The notes: a model not told the origin generated them from the letters alone. DNA of 42,907 bases from an uncultured Christensenella sp. (GCA_905195085.1 CAJJUK010000007.1:1-42907), one strand, 5' to 3'. Shown: positions 7,146-15,949, counted from the stretch's first letter. Translations and numbers: made by a program.

Positions 7146-8801
7146 ATGAATAACAAATTGAAAATCACCTTCCTAGGCGGTGTGGGTGAAATTGGAAAAA
7201 ATATGACCGCTTTTGAATACAACAACGAAATTATTGTTGTTGATGCTGGATTGACTTTTCCCGGTGATGATTTGCCAGGAATTGATGTTGTCATTCCTGA
7301 CATCACTTATCTTGTAAACAACAAAGAAAAAATCAAAGCCATCATTTTGACACACGGACACGAGGACCACATTGGTGCACTGCCATTTGTTTTGTCAGAA
7401 ATCAAAGCACCAATCTATGGAACAAGACTTACTCTTGCTCTTGTTGAAAACAAAATGAAGGAACACCCAAAGGTAAATTACAAAGCCATCACAGTTAAGC
7501 CAAGAAATGTGCTTAAAATCGGTGCTTTCTCAGTTGAATTTATCAAAGTTTCTCACTCTATTGCAGGTTCTCTTGCTTTGTGCATCACAACTCCTGCAGG
7601 GAATGTCATTCACACTGGGGACTTCAAAATTGATTTTGAACCTATTGATGGTGTCATGACGGATCTTCAAAGATTTGGCGAACTTGGCAAGAAAGGTGTC
7701 AACTTGTTGATGTGTGAAAGCACCAATGTGTGCAGACCAGGGTATTCTATGAGTGAAAAAAGTGTCGGAAGAGCACTTGAAGAAATTTTTAAAACACACA
7801 CAGAAAACAGAATTTTTGTTGCAACTTTTGCTTCAAACATTCACAGACTTCAACAGATTTTGCAATTGGCTGAAAAGTATGGCAGAAAGGTTGCGTTTAC
7901 TGGAAGAAGCATGATCAACATTATTGATGTTGGAATGAAAATTGGTGAAATCAACTTCAACAGAGATATTTTGATTGATATCGACAAAATTGATAAATGT
8001 GCAGACAAGGAATTGTTGATTGTCACAACTGGAAGCCAGGGAGAACCTCTTTCTGCTTTGACAAGAATGGCTGCTGGAGATTTCAAACAAATCAAAATTG
8101 GTGAGAACGATTTGATTGTCTTCTCTTCTTCTCCAATTCCTGGAAATGAAAAGAGTGTTTATAATGTCATTAATTCTCTTTTCCAAAAGGGTGCTGATGT
8201 CATTTATGATGAACTTGAACAGGTGCATGCTTCTGGTCACGCTTGCCAAGAAGAAATCAAGACAATCCATGCTCTTGTCAAACCAAAATTCTTCATTCCA
8301 ATTCACGGAGAATATAGACACTTGAAGATGCATAAACAAATTGCAATGCAACTTGGAATGGAAGAGAGAAACATCATTCTTCCATCACTTGGTGCGCAAA
8401 TTGAAATGACACCAAATTCAATCAAAAAGGTTGGATTTACAACTGCTGGACAACGTCTTATTGATGGATATGGTGTTGGTGATATGGACAGCAATGTTTT
8501 GCGTGAAAGAAAACAACTTTCAGAAGATGGAATTTGTGTTGTTGTTATGACCATTAACAATGTTTCTGGTGATGTTGTTGGTGACCCATTCATCATCACT
8601 CGTGGTGTTGTTTATCAAGACGAAGCAGAAGCGTTTGTTCAAGATACAAAGACAATGATTGTTGCTTCTTTGAAAGAACAGGATTTGCGTGGTTGCGACC
8701 CTGCAGTCATCAAGAACACAATCAGAAGAAATCTTTCAAATTTCATTTTCAAGAGAACAAAGCGTAGACCTATGATTTTGACAATCGTTTTGCTTGATTA
8801 A
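7146..8801 (+). CDS. rnj: Ribonuclease J
   Basis: This is a metallo-beta-lactamase/beta-CASP RNase with 5'-3' exo- and endonuclease activity, central to RNA decay in Firmicutes (family knowledge). It has 551 residues (typical ~555). The zinc-binding motif THGHEDHIG lies at residues 69-77 (His70, His72, Asp74, His75). SHSIAGS, HTGDFKID, the beta-CASP ATFASNIHR and PIHGEYRH blocks and the RRPMIL C-terminal segment follow. The start at 7146 has AAAAGGAG 5 nt upstream; an in-frame ATG at 7101 lacks an SD and precedes the family N-terminus. Only one rnj is seen here, so it cannot be assigned as J1 or J2. The methyltransferase gene follows after 11 nt, suggesting cotranscription. Confidence 0.95.
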   Translation: MNNKLKITFLGGVGEIGKNMTAFEYNNEIIVVDAGLTFPGDDLPGIDVVIPDITYLVNNKEKIKAIILTHGHEDHIGALPFVLSEIKAPIYGTRLTLALVENKMKEHPKVNYKAITVKPRNVLKIGAFSVEFIKVSHSIAGSLALCITTPAGNVIHTGDFKIDFEPIDGVMTDLQRFGELGKKGVNLLMCESTNVCRPGYSMSEKSVGRALEEIFKTHTENRIFVATFASNIHRLQQILQLAEKYGRKVAFTGRSMINIIDVGMKIGEINFNRDILIDIDKIDKCADKELLIVTTGSQGEPLSALTRMAAGDFKQIKIGENDLIVFSSSPIPGNEKSVYNVINSLFQKGADVIYDELEQVHASGHACQEEIKTIHALVKPKFFIPIHGEYRHLKMHKQIAMQLGMEERNIILPSLGAQIEMTPNSIKKVGFTTAGQRLIDGYGVGDMDSNVLRERKQLSEDGICVVVMTINNVSGDVVGDPFIITRGVVYQDEAEAFVQDTKTMIVASLKEQDLRGCDPAVIKNTIRRNLSNFIFKRTKRRPMILTIVLLD

Positions 8802-8812
8802 TAGGCTGAAAA

Positions 8813-9397
8813 ATGAAAGATAAGACAGAATTTTTGGGTTATGAGGAACATGGTTATAATCCAATAATCAGACAAAAAACATTGGAACTTTTGAAAGATT
8901 TGCTTATTAAACACAATCCAAAACACATCTTGGAAATTGGAACATTCATAGGTTATTCAACAGCGATCATGTTGGAAACCTGCCAAGATGCTTTTGTTAC
9001 GACAGTTGAAAAAGATGAGAAAAACGCTGCTTTTGCTATTCAAAATTTGAGAGACTTAGGATTTGACGGACGCTTTCAAGTTGTCAATGAAGATGCCATT
9101 GAGTTTTTGCAAAAGACAGACAAAACTTATGATTTTATTTTTCTTGATGGACCAAAGGGGCAGTATATCAAATATCTTCCAATCATAAAGAAACTTTTGA
9201 AGGTTGGCGGAGTTTTGGTTGCTGATGATGTGTTGTTTTATGGACTAGTAAATTCTTTGGGAACAATAAAACACAAACACAGATCAATTGTGAATAATTT
9301 GAGAAAATTTCTTGACACACTCAAAAATGATGGCGATTTCAGAACAGTTGTCTATGAATTTGAGGACGGTGTCAGTGTCAGTGAAAAAATTAAATGA
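8813..9397 (+). CDS. trmR: SAM-dependent methyltransferase, TrmR/YrrM-like
   Basis: A 194-residue class I methyltransferase. The SAM-binding glycine loop is LEIGTFIGYS, the acidic end of strand 2 is TTVEKD, and FIFLDGPKGQY followed by GGVLVADDVLFYGLV matches the TrmR (YrrM) family. That family methylates 5-hydroxyuridine at the tRNA wobble position in Bacillus (established for the family, inferred here). The alternative is another O-methyltransferase of the same superfamily. The SD is weak. It lies 11 nt after rnj and ends in an intrinsic terminator whose stem starts at the last base of the stop codon. Confidence 0.8.
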   Translation: MKDKTEFLGYEEHGYNPIIRQKTLELLKDLLIKHNPKHILEIGTFIGYSTAIMLETCQDAFVTTVEKDEKNAAFAIQNLRDLGFDGRFQVVNEDAIEFLQKTDKTYDFIFLDGPKGQYIKYLPIIKKLLKVGGVLVADDVLFYGLVNSLGTIKHKHRSIVNNLRKFLDTLKNDGDFRTVVYEFEDGVSVSEKIK

Positions 9398-9424
9398 ATT
9401 GCATCTTTTGGGGTGCAATTTTTT
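9397..9424 (+). terminator. Intrinsic terminator after the methyltransferase gene
   Basis: A 9-bp stem (9397-9405 with 9412-9420, one G-T pair), a 6-nt loop and a T-tail. The stem begins on the stop codon. Confidence 0.85.
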
Positions 9425-9501
9425 CTATTATCGGAAGTTTTGTCTGAAAGTGACGTTTGGCATTTGCAAGCAAAACTGATGGTTATTTAAACATGAAGAA
9501 C

Positions 9502-9538
9502 AAAATATTAATTTCGCTAGCATGGTGGCGAATATTTT
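9502..9538. repeat. Bulged inverted repeat upstream of the PAP2 gene
   Basis: AAAATATT (9502-9509) pairs with AATATTTT (9531-9538), and CGC (9515-9517) with GCG (9528-9530), separated by a 5-nt bulge and a 10-nt loop. Its role is unknown; it lies 60 nt before the predicted promoter -35. Confidence 0.4.
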
Positions 9539-9596
9539 GAACTTTTTTTCAAAATTGACTTCCAATATTTATATTTTGGTTTGTTTTATGTTTTAT

Positions 9597-9625
9597 TTGT
9601 TTTTTTTTGTATATTTTGGTAGAAT
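9597..9625 (+). promoter_or_regulatory. Promoter placing +1 on the PAP2 start codon
   Basis: TTGTTT (9597-9602), a 17-nt spacer and TAGAAT (9620-9625). The ATG at 9632 is 6 nt beyond the -10, so the transcript would be leaderless. No SD is visible. Confidence 0.6.
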
Positions 9626-9631
9626 AATATC

Positions 9632-10204
9632 ATGGATTTTGAAATTAAGATAATTGAATTTTTGCAGTCAGGAAGAAGTCCTTTTTTTGATGTGTCATTT
9701 CAACTTATTTCGGCAATTGGAAGCACAATGGGAGTTATTGCCGCGTGTCTTTTGTTTTTGTTATTCAAAAGAAAACTTTGTTTTTGGTATCTCTTTTCCT
9801 ATGGGTTTGTGTATTTGACTGTCAGCATAATGAAAAACAGCATTCAAAGAATGAGACCTTTCAATGTGACAGACACAATTGAAAACATTGGTGATGTGGT
9901 GACTGGATACAGTTTTCCAAGTGGACATGCCGCTTGTGCAACAGCAATTGCTATTTTTGTTGGATACTTTTTGTTCCAATATTTCAAAAGCAAAGGGACG
10001 AGAGTTGGAATTGTGTTGTCATGTTGTCTGTATGTCGGTCTTGTTTGTTTGTCGAGAATGTATCTTGGAAAGCATTTTTTGACTGATGTTCTTGCAGGAG
10101 TTGCTGTCTCTGCGGTGATTTGTGCACTTGGACTGACTTTGATGTATTTTGTTAACAAGAAAAAGAAGGTGAAAACAAATGAAATTACAAATGGATCTAA
10201 CTAA
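9632..10204 (+). CDS. PAP2-family membrane phosphatase
   Basis: The 190-residue protein has about five to six membrane helices. All three PAP2 signature blocks are intact: K68-x6-R75-P76 (KNSIQRMRP), PSGH at 96-99, and S141-R-x5-H148-x3-D152. The family dephosphorylates lipid phosphates such as undecaprenyl diphosphate, phosphatidylglycerophosphate or phosphatidic acid on the outer face of the membrane. The substrate cannot be told from sequence; undecaprenyl-PP recycling is one plausible role. The gene lacks an SD and appears to be leaderless. Its end overlaps tsaE by 26 nt, so the three genes 9632-11256 form a tight operon. Confidence 0.9.
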   Translation: MDFEIKIIEFLQSGRSPFFDVSFQLISAIGSTMGVIAACLLFLLFKRKLCFWYLFSYGFVYLTVSIMKNSIQRMRPFNVTDTIENIGDVVTGYSFPSGHAACATAIAIFVGYFLFQYFKSKGTRVGIVLSCCLYVGLVCLSRMYLGKHFLTDVLAGVAVSAVICALGLTLMYFVNKKKKVKTNEITNGSN

Positions 10205-10622
10205 TTTAAATCAAACCAAAGAACTTGCGGGGGCTTTTGCAAAGGTTTTGAAGCCACCAATGGTGGTTTTGCTTAAGGGAGACTTGGGCAGTGGGAAAAC
10301 TACTTTCGTCAAAGAAGTGGTGTCTGCTTTGGGGTGTGATGATTTGGTCACAAGTCCGACATTTACACTTTTAAACACATACAATGCGAAGTTTCCTGTT
10401 TATCATTTTGATATGTACAGACTTGCTTCAGCAGAAGAGGCTATGAATGTTGGTTTTGAAGAATATTTTGACAAAGGCAGATTGGATGGTGTTTGCTTTG
10501 TGGAATGGCCTGAAAATGTTGATGGATTGATTAAAGATGTTGACTATGTCATTGAAATTGAAAAGAAATCTGAAAATCGAAGAAGTGTAACAATTAAGGA
10601 GGGAAAACATGCTGGCAATTAA
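10179..10622 (+). CDS. tsaE: tRNA t6A37 biosynthesis ATPase TsaE
   Basis: TsaE supports the TsaB-TsaD complex that places threonylcarbamoyl on A37 of ANN-decoding tRNAs. The 147-residue protein has Walker A GDLGSGKT (34-41), SPTF (59-62) and HFDMYR (76-81), plus FVEWPE near residue 109, all family signatures. AAGGTG lies 7 nt before the chosen ATG, inside the PAP2 gene; an ATG four codons later is a less likely start. It overlaps tsaB by 14 nt. Confidence 0.95.
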   Translation: MKLQMDLTNLNQTKELAGAFAKVLKPPMVVLLKGDLGSGKTTFVKEVVSALGCDDLVTSPTFTLLNTYNAKFPVYHFDMYRLASAEEAMNVGFEEYFDKGRLDGVCFVEWPENVDGLIKDVDYVIEIEKKSENRRSVTIKEGKHAGN

Positions 10623-11256
10623 TACAGCATTTATGACGGCAAATTTGGCACTTGAAACGCCAGATGGCAGAACAATTTATAGGGAACTTGATGCACACAG
10701 CAAACATTCAGAGAATGTGCTTAAAACAATTGATGAGATGTGCCAAGAAGGTGGAATTGATGTTTTGAATGTGGAAACAGTTGCTGTGGTTGTTGGACCA
10801 GGTTCATTTACCGGACTTAGAATCGGAACAGCCATTGCCAAAGCACTTGGTTGTGTGAACAAAAAGCTGAAATTTATTGGGTTGTCATCCTTGGAACTTA
10901 TGGCAAATATTGTGTCAGAAAACAAACTTTGTTCAGAAAATTTTGTTTGTGTCCTGAATGCACTATCAGATTTATATTTTGTTGCATATTTTGATAAAAC
11001 AGGAATAATATTACAAGAAGAGAGAATGATAGATAAGCAAGAATATTTAGGCATTAAACAACCAATTTTTGGGCTTAAAGGTGATTTGCAAGACGATCGT
11101 ATTAACCAAATTGAAATCACGAGTGAAGATTTGCTCGCATTCGCAAAGAAGCAAGAAAAACTTGGGAAATTTGTGGCTTTAGATGAATTGTTGCCAGTGT
11201 ATTTAAGGCTCTCTCAAGCGGAAGATAATTTGCTTAAAAAAAGTAAAAAAGATTAA
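10609..11256 (+). CDS. tsaB: tRNA t6A37 biosynthesis protein TsaB
   Basis: TsaB is the non-catalytic ASKHA-fold partner of TsaD in t6A synthesis. The 215-residue protein has the family hallmark GPGSFTGLRIG near residues 63-73 and an N-terminal LAINTA strand. AAGGAGG lies 6 nt before the ATG, within the end of tsaE, so the two are translationally coupled. tsaD and rimI, frequent neighbours, are not next to it. No terminator is evident before the promoter at 11266. Confidence 0.95.
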   Translation: MLAINTAFMTANLALETPDGRTIYRELDAHSKHSENVLKTIDEMCQEGGIDVLNVETVAVVVGPGSFTGLRIGTAIAKALGCVNKKLKFIGLSSLELMANIVSENKLCSENFVCVLNALSDLYFVAYFDKTGIILQEERMIDKQEYLGIKQPIFGLKGDLQDDRINQIEITSEDLLAFAKKQEKLGKFVALDELLPVYLRLSQAEDNLLKKSKKD

Positions 11257-11265
11257 TCAAATTAG

Positions 11266-11294
11266 TTGACAAACATTCTTATTGCATGTAGAAT
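11266..11294 (+). promoter_or_regulatory. Sigma-A promoter for the zinc-ribbon gene
   Basis: A perfect TTGACA (11266-11271), a 17-nt spacer and TAGAAT (11289-11294). The predicted +1 is near 11301. Confidence 0.85.
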
Positions 11295-11323
11295 ACATAC
11301 CGATAAATAAGAAAGGAGATTTT

Positions 11324-11845
11324 ATGAAAAAACCTGTTTATATTAGATGTCCTAGATGTGAACTCAATTACATTGAGAAAAAAGATAAACTCTGCAGTGT
11401 ATGCAAGGCAGAACTCTCTGCAAATAAGGAAGATTTCATTGGAGATCTTGATTTGGAACTTTGCCCAATTTGCAAGACTAACTACATTCAACCAGATGAA
11501 ATCATGTGTGCAACTTGCCTTAAAGAACATCAAGCTGAAGGCGAAGATGTTTCAAACGATTGGGAAGATTATCTCAACCATGACGAAGATGAGGTTGTTT
11601 ATGATGACGAAGAAACAGGCGACATGGCTTCTGTGACAGATTTGGACGATGAAATCATAGATGATGATCTTGACACTGGAATTGGCTTTGACGACAGACT
11701 TGATGACGGTTCTCTTGATGATTTGGATGATGAATTGGACGACGAGTTTGACGATGATGACCTTGATTTCGACGATGAAGATTCAGATGACGAAGATGAC
11801 GAGGAAGAGGACGAAGATTCTGACGATGATGAAGATGATTTTTAA
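11324..11845 (+). CDS. Double zinc-ribbon protein with long Asp/Glu tail
   Basis: A 173-residue protein starting at 11324, with GAAAGGAG 5 nt upstream. Two Cys4 knuckles are visible in the first ~65 residues: CPRC (9-12) with CSVC (24-27), and CPIC with CATC. The remaining ~100 residues are almost only Asp and Glu with a few hydrophobics, giving an extremely acidic C-terminus. Such a tail resembles that of RpoE (delta) or nucleic-acid mimics, but there is no delta N-terminal domain. A role in RNA polymerase or ribosome binding is possible but unsupported. It has its own strong promoter, and its terminator loop contains the stop codon. Confidence 0.85.
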   Translation: MKKPVYIRCPRCELNYIEKKDKLCSVCKAELSANKEDFIGDLDLELCPICKTNYIQPDEIMCATCLKEHQAEGEDVSNDWEDYLNHDEDEVVYDDEETGDMASVTDLDDEIIDDDLDTGIGFDDRLDDGSLDDLDDELDDEFDDDDLDFDDEDSDDEDDEEEDEDSDDDEDDF

Positions 11846-11860
11846 TAATCATCTTTTTTT
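11832..11860 (+). terminator. Intrinsic terminator enclosing a stop codon
   Basis: AAGATGATT (11832-11840) pairs with AATCATCTT (11847-11855) around a 6-nt loop that contains the stop codon (11843-11845), with T5 after it. Confidence 0.85.
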
Positions 11861-11890
11861 ATCGACAAAACAAAAATATAAATAAAACAA

Positions 11891-11923
11891 AAAAAGGAGA
11901 GAACATTTAATTCTCTCCTTTTT
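11891..11923. terminator. Bidirectional intrinsic terminator
   Basis: A perfect 13-bp stem (11891-11903 with 11911-11923) has a 7-nt loop. It has A-rich left and T-rich right flanks and lies 10 nt from the end of the minus-strand envelope gene. Confidence 0.85.
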
Positions 11924-11932
11924 CATTTTTTA

Positions 11933-14900
11933 TTATTTTTTCTTAGTTCCTTTTTTCTTGTCGTCCTCAGAAACTTTTTCTGTTGATTGTTTTTCTGCCT
12001 TTTCTTTTTCTTTGTTAATTTTCTTGGAAACTTTTGCAAGTTCTTTTTGCTTCATTTCTTCCTTGGCAGCAACTTTTCTTTCAAGGCTGAGCAAGTATTC
12101 AGGGGTGCTAAGATTTTCAATTTGTTTGTTGAGTGAGTCAATCTTTTCAACAATTACGGTTCTCTTTTGAGCGAACACTTTGAATTCCTTATCTGTTTCT
12201 TTTGAAACTTGACCTTTGTCTTTCTCTCTCAAATTCAAAACTTTTTGTTTATGAAGTTGTTCGAGATTGTCGAGTTCTTTTTGGAATTTGTCAATTGTTG
12301 ATTTAACTTCGAGGATTTCTTCATCTCTTTGTTTTCTAGCTTTAAGCTTGATTGCATCAACATTCAGGCTGGATTTTCTGTCATAAGTTTCTTTTTTCTT
12401 TCTTTCAACTTTCTTGATCTTAACTTTTCTTAAGATACTTCCAACAACTGCAATGATAATTGCGATGCCTGTTATAAGTGATGGAATTATAAGCCAGTTG
12501 AAGTTGTTATTGTTTGTTGTTGTTTCTTCGTCATCTGTTGTGTCGTCTGATGTGTCATCATCAGTTCCATCGTCTGTAGAATCAGCATTTGAAATGAAAA
12601 CTCGGTCTTCATTGATGTCATAGTTTTTGCCATCAATTGTGTCTGAAGCGGTTGTGTAAGCTGTTTCATCAGATTCTTCAAATGCAATGTCATAAATTGC
12701 CATTGAGCCAGAAGTTTCCATTGTGTCACAAACAAGGGCGATGTACAATTTTCCAGATGCATCTTCTGTTGGGTGGAAATACATTGTGTATGTTTCGTAA
12801 CCATCATTTGAAACAAGTTCTGTCATGTAATCAAAACCAGTAAGACCAAAAGTTACGCCGTAAGAATAGTCTTTTTTCTTGTCAAGTTCCACTCCATCGT
12901 TGTTGTAGTTGAAGTTTGTTTTGAGTTTGAATGAAAGGACATAATAAGATTCAGCTGTCATGTCAAGATTGAAGTTTGATTGGATCACATAAGAGCCAAC
13001 ACCTTGACTTTGAATGAAGAAGACATTTTTGCTTTCTTCATCTTCAGTTTCTTTTTCGATGTAGAAAGGACTGTTTTCTGTGAACTTGTCACTTTTGATG
13101 ATTCCACCATTGATTGCACTTCCGTCAGAACTTGAAACAGAACCTGAGTATGCTGGGGTGGTGGTTGAAGAAAGGTCGTCAGTGATGTCGTTTGTTGGAA
13201 TGTTGAGATAGAAGTTTGTCATGTCAACGATTCCGAAGATGTCACCATTTCCTTCTGCAGTGTTAACTTTGTTGTCATATTCAGATGATTCAATGGTTGA
13301 AAGTTCAAAATTGTCAAAGTAAGCAAATCCTTCAACTTTTTCATCTGAAGTTCCGAAATCAATCACGATGTAAACATTGCTTGCACCAGCGAAAGATTTG
13401 AGATAGATTGAATAATCTTGCCATTTTCCGTTTGTAGAAAGTGTTTCAGATTCAAACAATTTGAAGCCATCTTCGCCATACAATGAAACCTTGATTGTTG
13501 AGTTTTGTGAAGATGTGTTGTAGGTTTTGTATTTGAAGTTGAGTTTGTAAGTTCCATTTGCATCAACTGAAATATTTTCAGAAGTAAGTTTTTGCCATGA
13601 TTTATGAATGTTTGCAAGCATCATGATGTTGTCAGGTTCAGTTTTTGAATTTCTGCTGTTGCCTGGGTTTGCATATGTTGCCCAGTAGTATGGGTTGTCA
13701 ATATCTTCAACTCCGCTTGCTTTAAGTTCGTTATATTTTGCTATATAGTTTTTGTATTGAGAATCTTCTGTGCTGATGACACCATCAAACAAAAGTCCGT
13801 CTCCACCTTCAGTTGTCCAATTTTGAGCTGTGAGTGGGTAGTTGTAGTTGTCGATTGTAACAAGATTGAAGTTTCCGTTTGGAACAGTGAGTGTTCCAGA
13901 AGAAGAGTTCAATGCAACTTTGTTGGTTGCAGCATCATATTCTTCTGTTGTTGCTTTTTCAATTGTGATGTCGTCAAACACAACACAACCTGTTGCGGCT
14001 TCATCACTCTTTCCAAGTCCCAAAGAAACATTGATTGAAGAGTTGTATAATGCTCCACCTTTGACATAGAATTCAATGACACCATAGTCGTTCACAAAAT
14101 CGTTGTCGCCATTTGTTGTCACTGCACTGCTTGCTGTTTGGGCAGTCAAAGTGTATTGGTCTTCTGTGAGGTTGTAGGCGGTGAGTACATTGTCGTTTTC
14201 TTCAACAAACATATAGACATTACCGCTCGAGAGTTCTGAAATTTTGTAGTACGCTTTGATTTTGTAGATCTCATTTGCATTGATGCTTACGTCATTTGAT
14301 TTAACATTGACATATTCATTCTTTGCCCAAAGACCCAAAAGGTAGTTGTTTGCAGAAAGTGTGACTTTTTCGTCATCAATTTCAACTTCGCAAGAAAGGT
14401 TTGAACCAACAAAGTCATAACCGGTTATGCTTTTGAAATATTCTGGGCTTTTTGAGTCAAACACTTGAGCATTTCCGCTTCCAGATTTTTTCCAATTTTT
14501 CAAAGAAGAGATATCTTCGTTGTAAATTCCTGCTTCAAAGTCAAAGTTGTTTGTTGGATATTCAATGATTTCTTTGCTTCTCAAATCAACCAAGTTCACA
14601 CAATCAAACACTTCTGTTGTGACTTGACCTTTGCTGTCTGTGATTTCTTGAGTGTAACTTTTGCCAAAGTATGATTGGTATGTTTTCCAGAAAGTGTTTT
14701 CGCTGTATTGATAAACATGAACATCATCAAAGAATGCAACGCCACTGCTTTCGTGACCAGATTCATTTGTTCCAAGCCACAAATCAAGGGTGACACTTTG
14801 CTCAGCGTTTCCTGTTGCAACGAAGAAGTAGAAAGTTACCCATTCTTTTGATGAAACTTGAACATATTCTGCTTTGACAGGGTCGTCATTTTCATCGACA

Positions 14901-15856
14901 AGTCCTGACAAATACATAGAACCAAAAACATAGTCATTCAAAGAGTCATATTCTGTTTTTGTTGTGTAGTAAGTTGTTCCTTCTGCAACAGTGTAGTTTG
15001 AGTTTTCTTCGTTGTATGCGATATTGCAAGTGAAGTAGGTTGCACCATTGTTGACATTGATTTGTTCGTCGTCTTCTGTTCCAGTTTTCTCTATGTCATT
15101 GACGGAAACATAGATTGGTGTTCCTTCGTGCATAAATCCGATGTATTCTTCATCTTCATAGAAAGGTTGAACATCATTAAGAGCTGTGGCAAGTTGTCCA
15201 ACTTCAGACAAAGTCTTGTGAAGGTAATATGTTTTGCTCTTGTATGTGAAAGAGATATATTCGTCAAAACCTTTGTTTTCAAAAACAGTTTTTCCAATTG
15301 ATGTTTCTGCCTCGATTTCACCAAATTCCACATAAGTTGTGTATGAGTTGTAGTTTGTGTCATTTTTGAAAGAAACTTGGAATGAGTAGAAAGAATTTGC
15401 TTCCAAAGAAATTGAACTTGATTTATAGCCCTGTCTTGCAGTGCTGTAGTTTGTGGAATCACTTGTCTTTGAGTTGATCATCAAAATATACTTATCAGTT
15501 GCCTTTGCAAGTGGGTTGTTTGAAAGGTGATAAGTCCCAGTCATATAGTTTTGGAAAGTGTTTCCAGTGTTGATGATTCCAGCAGTTGTTTTTCTGTCAT
15601 TCATTTGACCTGTCCAGCCAGAAAGTGAGGTGCTGATAGAATATGTCGAACTGCTCGAATTGAAATTGTTGTTTGTCACACTGACTTCTTTCATATAGCC
15701 AGAATAATAATTTGCTGATGTGCTTGAAGTGCTGTCATCTGCCTTTGCGACATTTGCGTCATTTAGTGTGTAAACAAGTCCGGATGCGGACAAAGGAAGA
15801 ATTAACGCAAAGATAAACATAATGATTTTGCTTTTGATTGTTCTTAATTTTTTCAT
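11933..15856 (-). CDS. Giant cell-envelope protein: signal peptide, four lectin-like modules, TM helix, cytoplasmic coiled coil
   Basis: 1307 residues. Residues ~1-37 form a signal peptide (basic MKKLRTIKSK, hydrophobic core, cleavage probably near AKA). The ectodomain holds four jelly-roll-like modules, each ending in a related strand: FFDDVHVY, VVFDDITI, AYFDNFEL and MAIYDIAF. These resemble CBM4/CBM22-type carbohydrate-binding or discoidin-like folds. An Asp/Thr-rich linker precedes one membrane helix (~1118-1142). The last 165 residues are highly basic with heptad-like Leu/Ile spacing, a probable cytoplasmic coiled coil. No LPXTG motif is present. The start follows AAAGGAT, and a divergent promoter lies at 15889-15917. 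The specific function is unknown. Confidence 0.88.
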   Translation of the reverse strand: MKKLRTIKSKIIMFIFALILPLSASGLVYTLNDANVAKADDSTSSTSANYYSGYMKEVSVTNNNFNSSSSTYSISTSLSGWTGQMNDRKTTAGIINTGNTFQNYMTGTYHLSNNPLAKATDKYILMINSKTSDSTNYSTARQGYKSSSISLEANSFYSFQVSFKNDTNYNSYTTYVEFGEIEAETSIGKTVFENKGFDEYISFTYKSKTYYLHKTLSEVGQLATALNDVQPFYEDEEYIGFMHEGTPIYVSVNDIEKTGTEDDEQINVNNGATYFTCNIAYNEENSNYTVAEGTTYYTTKTEYDSLNDYVFGSMYLSGLVDENDDPVKAEYVQVSSKEWVTFYFFVATGNAEQSVTLDLWLGTNESGHESSGVAFFDDVHVYQYSENTFWKTYQSYFGKSYTQEITDSKGQVTTEVFDCVNLVDLRSKEIIEYPTNNFDFEAGIYNEDISSLKNWKKSGSGNAQVFDSKSPEYFKSITGYDFVGSNLSCEVEIDDEKVTLSANNYLLGLWAKNEYVNVKSNDVSINANEIYKIKAYYKISELSSGNVYMFVEENDNVLTAYNLTEDQYTLTAQTASSAVTTNGDNDFVNDYGVIEFYVKGGALYNSSINVSLGLGKSDEAATGCVVFDDITIEKATTEEYDAATNKVALNSSSGTLTVPNGNFNLVTIDNYNYPLTAQNWTTEGGDGLLFDGVISTEDSQYKNYIAKYNELKASGVEDIDNPYYWATYANPGNSRNSKTEPDNIMMLANIHKSWQKLTSENISVDANGTYKLNFKYKTYNTSSQNSTIKVSLYGEDGFKLFESETLSTNGKWQDYSIYLKSFAGASNVYIVIDFGTSDEKVEGFAYFDNFELSTIESSEYDNKVNTAEGNGDIFGIVDMTNFYLNIPTNDITDDLSSTTTPAYSGSVSSSDGSAINGGIIKSDKFTENSPFYIEKETEDEESKNVFFIQSQGVGSYVIQSNFNLDMTAESYYVLSFKLKTNFNYNNDGVELDKKKDYSYGVTFGLTGFDYMTELVSNDGYETYTMYFHPTEDASGKLYIALVCDTMETSGSMAIYDIAFEESDETAYTTASDTIDGKNYDINEDRVFISNADSTDDGTDDDTSDDTTDDEETTTNNNNFNWLIIPSLITGIAIIIAVVGSILRKVKIKKVERKKKETYDRKSSLNVDAIKLKARKQRDEEILEVKSTIDKFQKELDNLEQLHKQKVLNLREKDKGQVSKETDKEFKVFAQKRTVIVEKIDSLNKQIENLSTPEYLLSLERKVAAKEEMKQKELAKVSKKINKEKEKAEKQSTEKVSEDDKKKGTKKK

Positions 15857-15888
15857 ACCTAATCCTTTACTATAAGTTTAACTCACAT

Positions 15889-15917
15889 ATTATAATACAT
15901 TTAAGATAAATAATCAA
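15889..15917 (-). promoter_or_regulatory. Sigma-A promoter for the giant envelope protein
   Basis: On the minus strand there is TTGATT (15912-15917), a 17-nt spacer and TATAAT (15889-15894). The -10 region is near-palindromic, so a weak divergent start toward 15950 is possible. Confidence 0.75.
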
Positions 15918-15949
15918 ATATTTTTTTTAAAATTATCAACAATAATAGC

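Noticed and set aside
9502..9538. A small RNA gene between the methyltransferase and PAP2 genes
   Set aside because: There is only a bulged inverted repeat, with no paired promoter and clean terminator around it.
11655..11885. Low-complexity open frames (His/Arg-rich minus, Met/Thr-rich plus) over the acidic tail
   Set aside because: They are frame shadows of GAT/GAC/GAA runs in the real gene.
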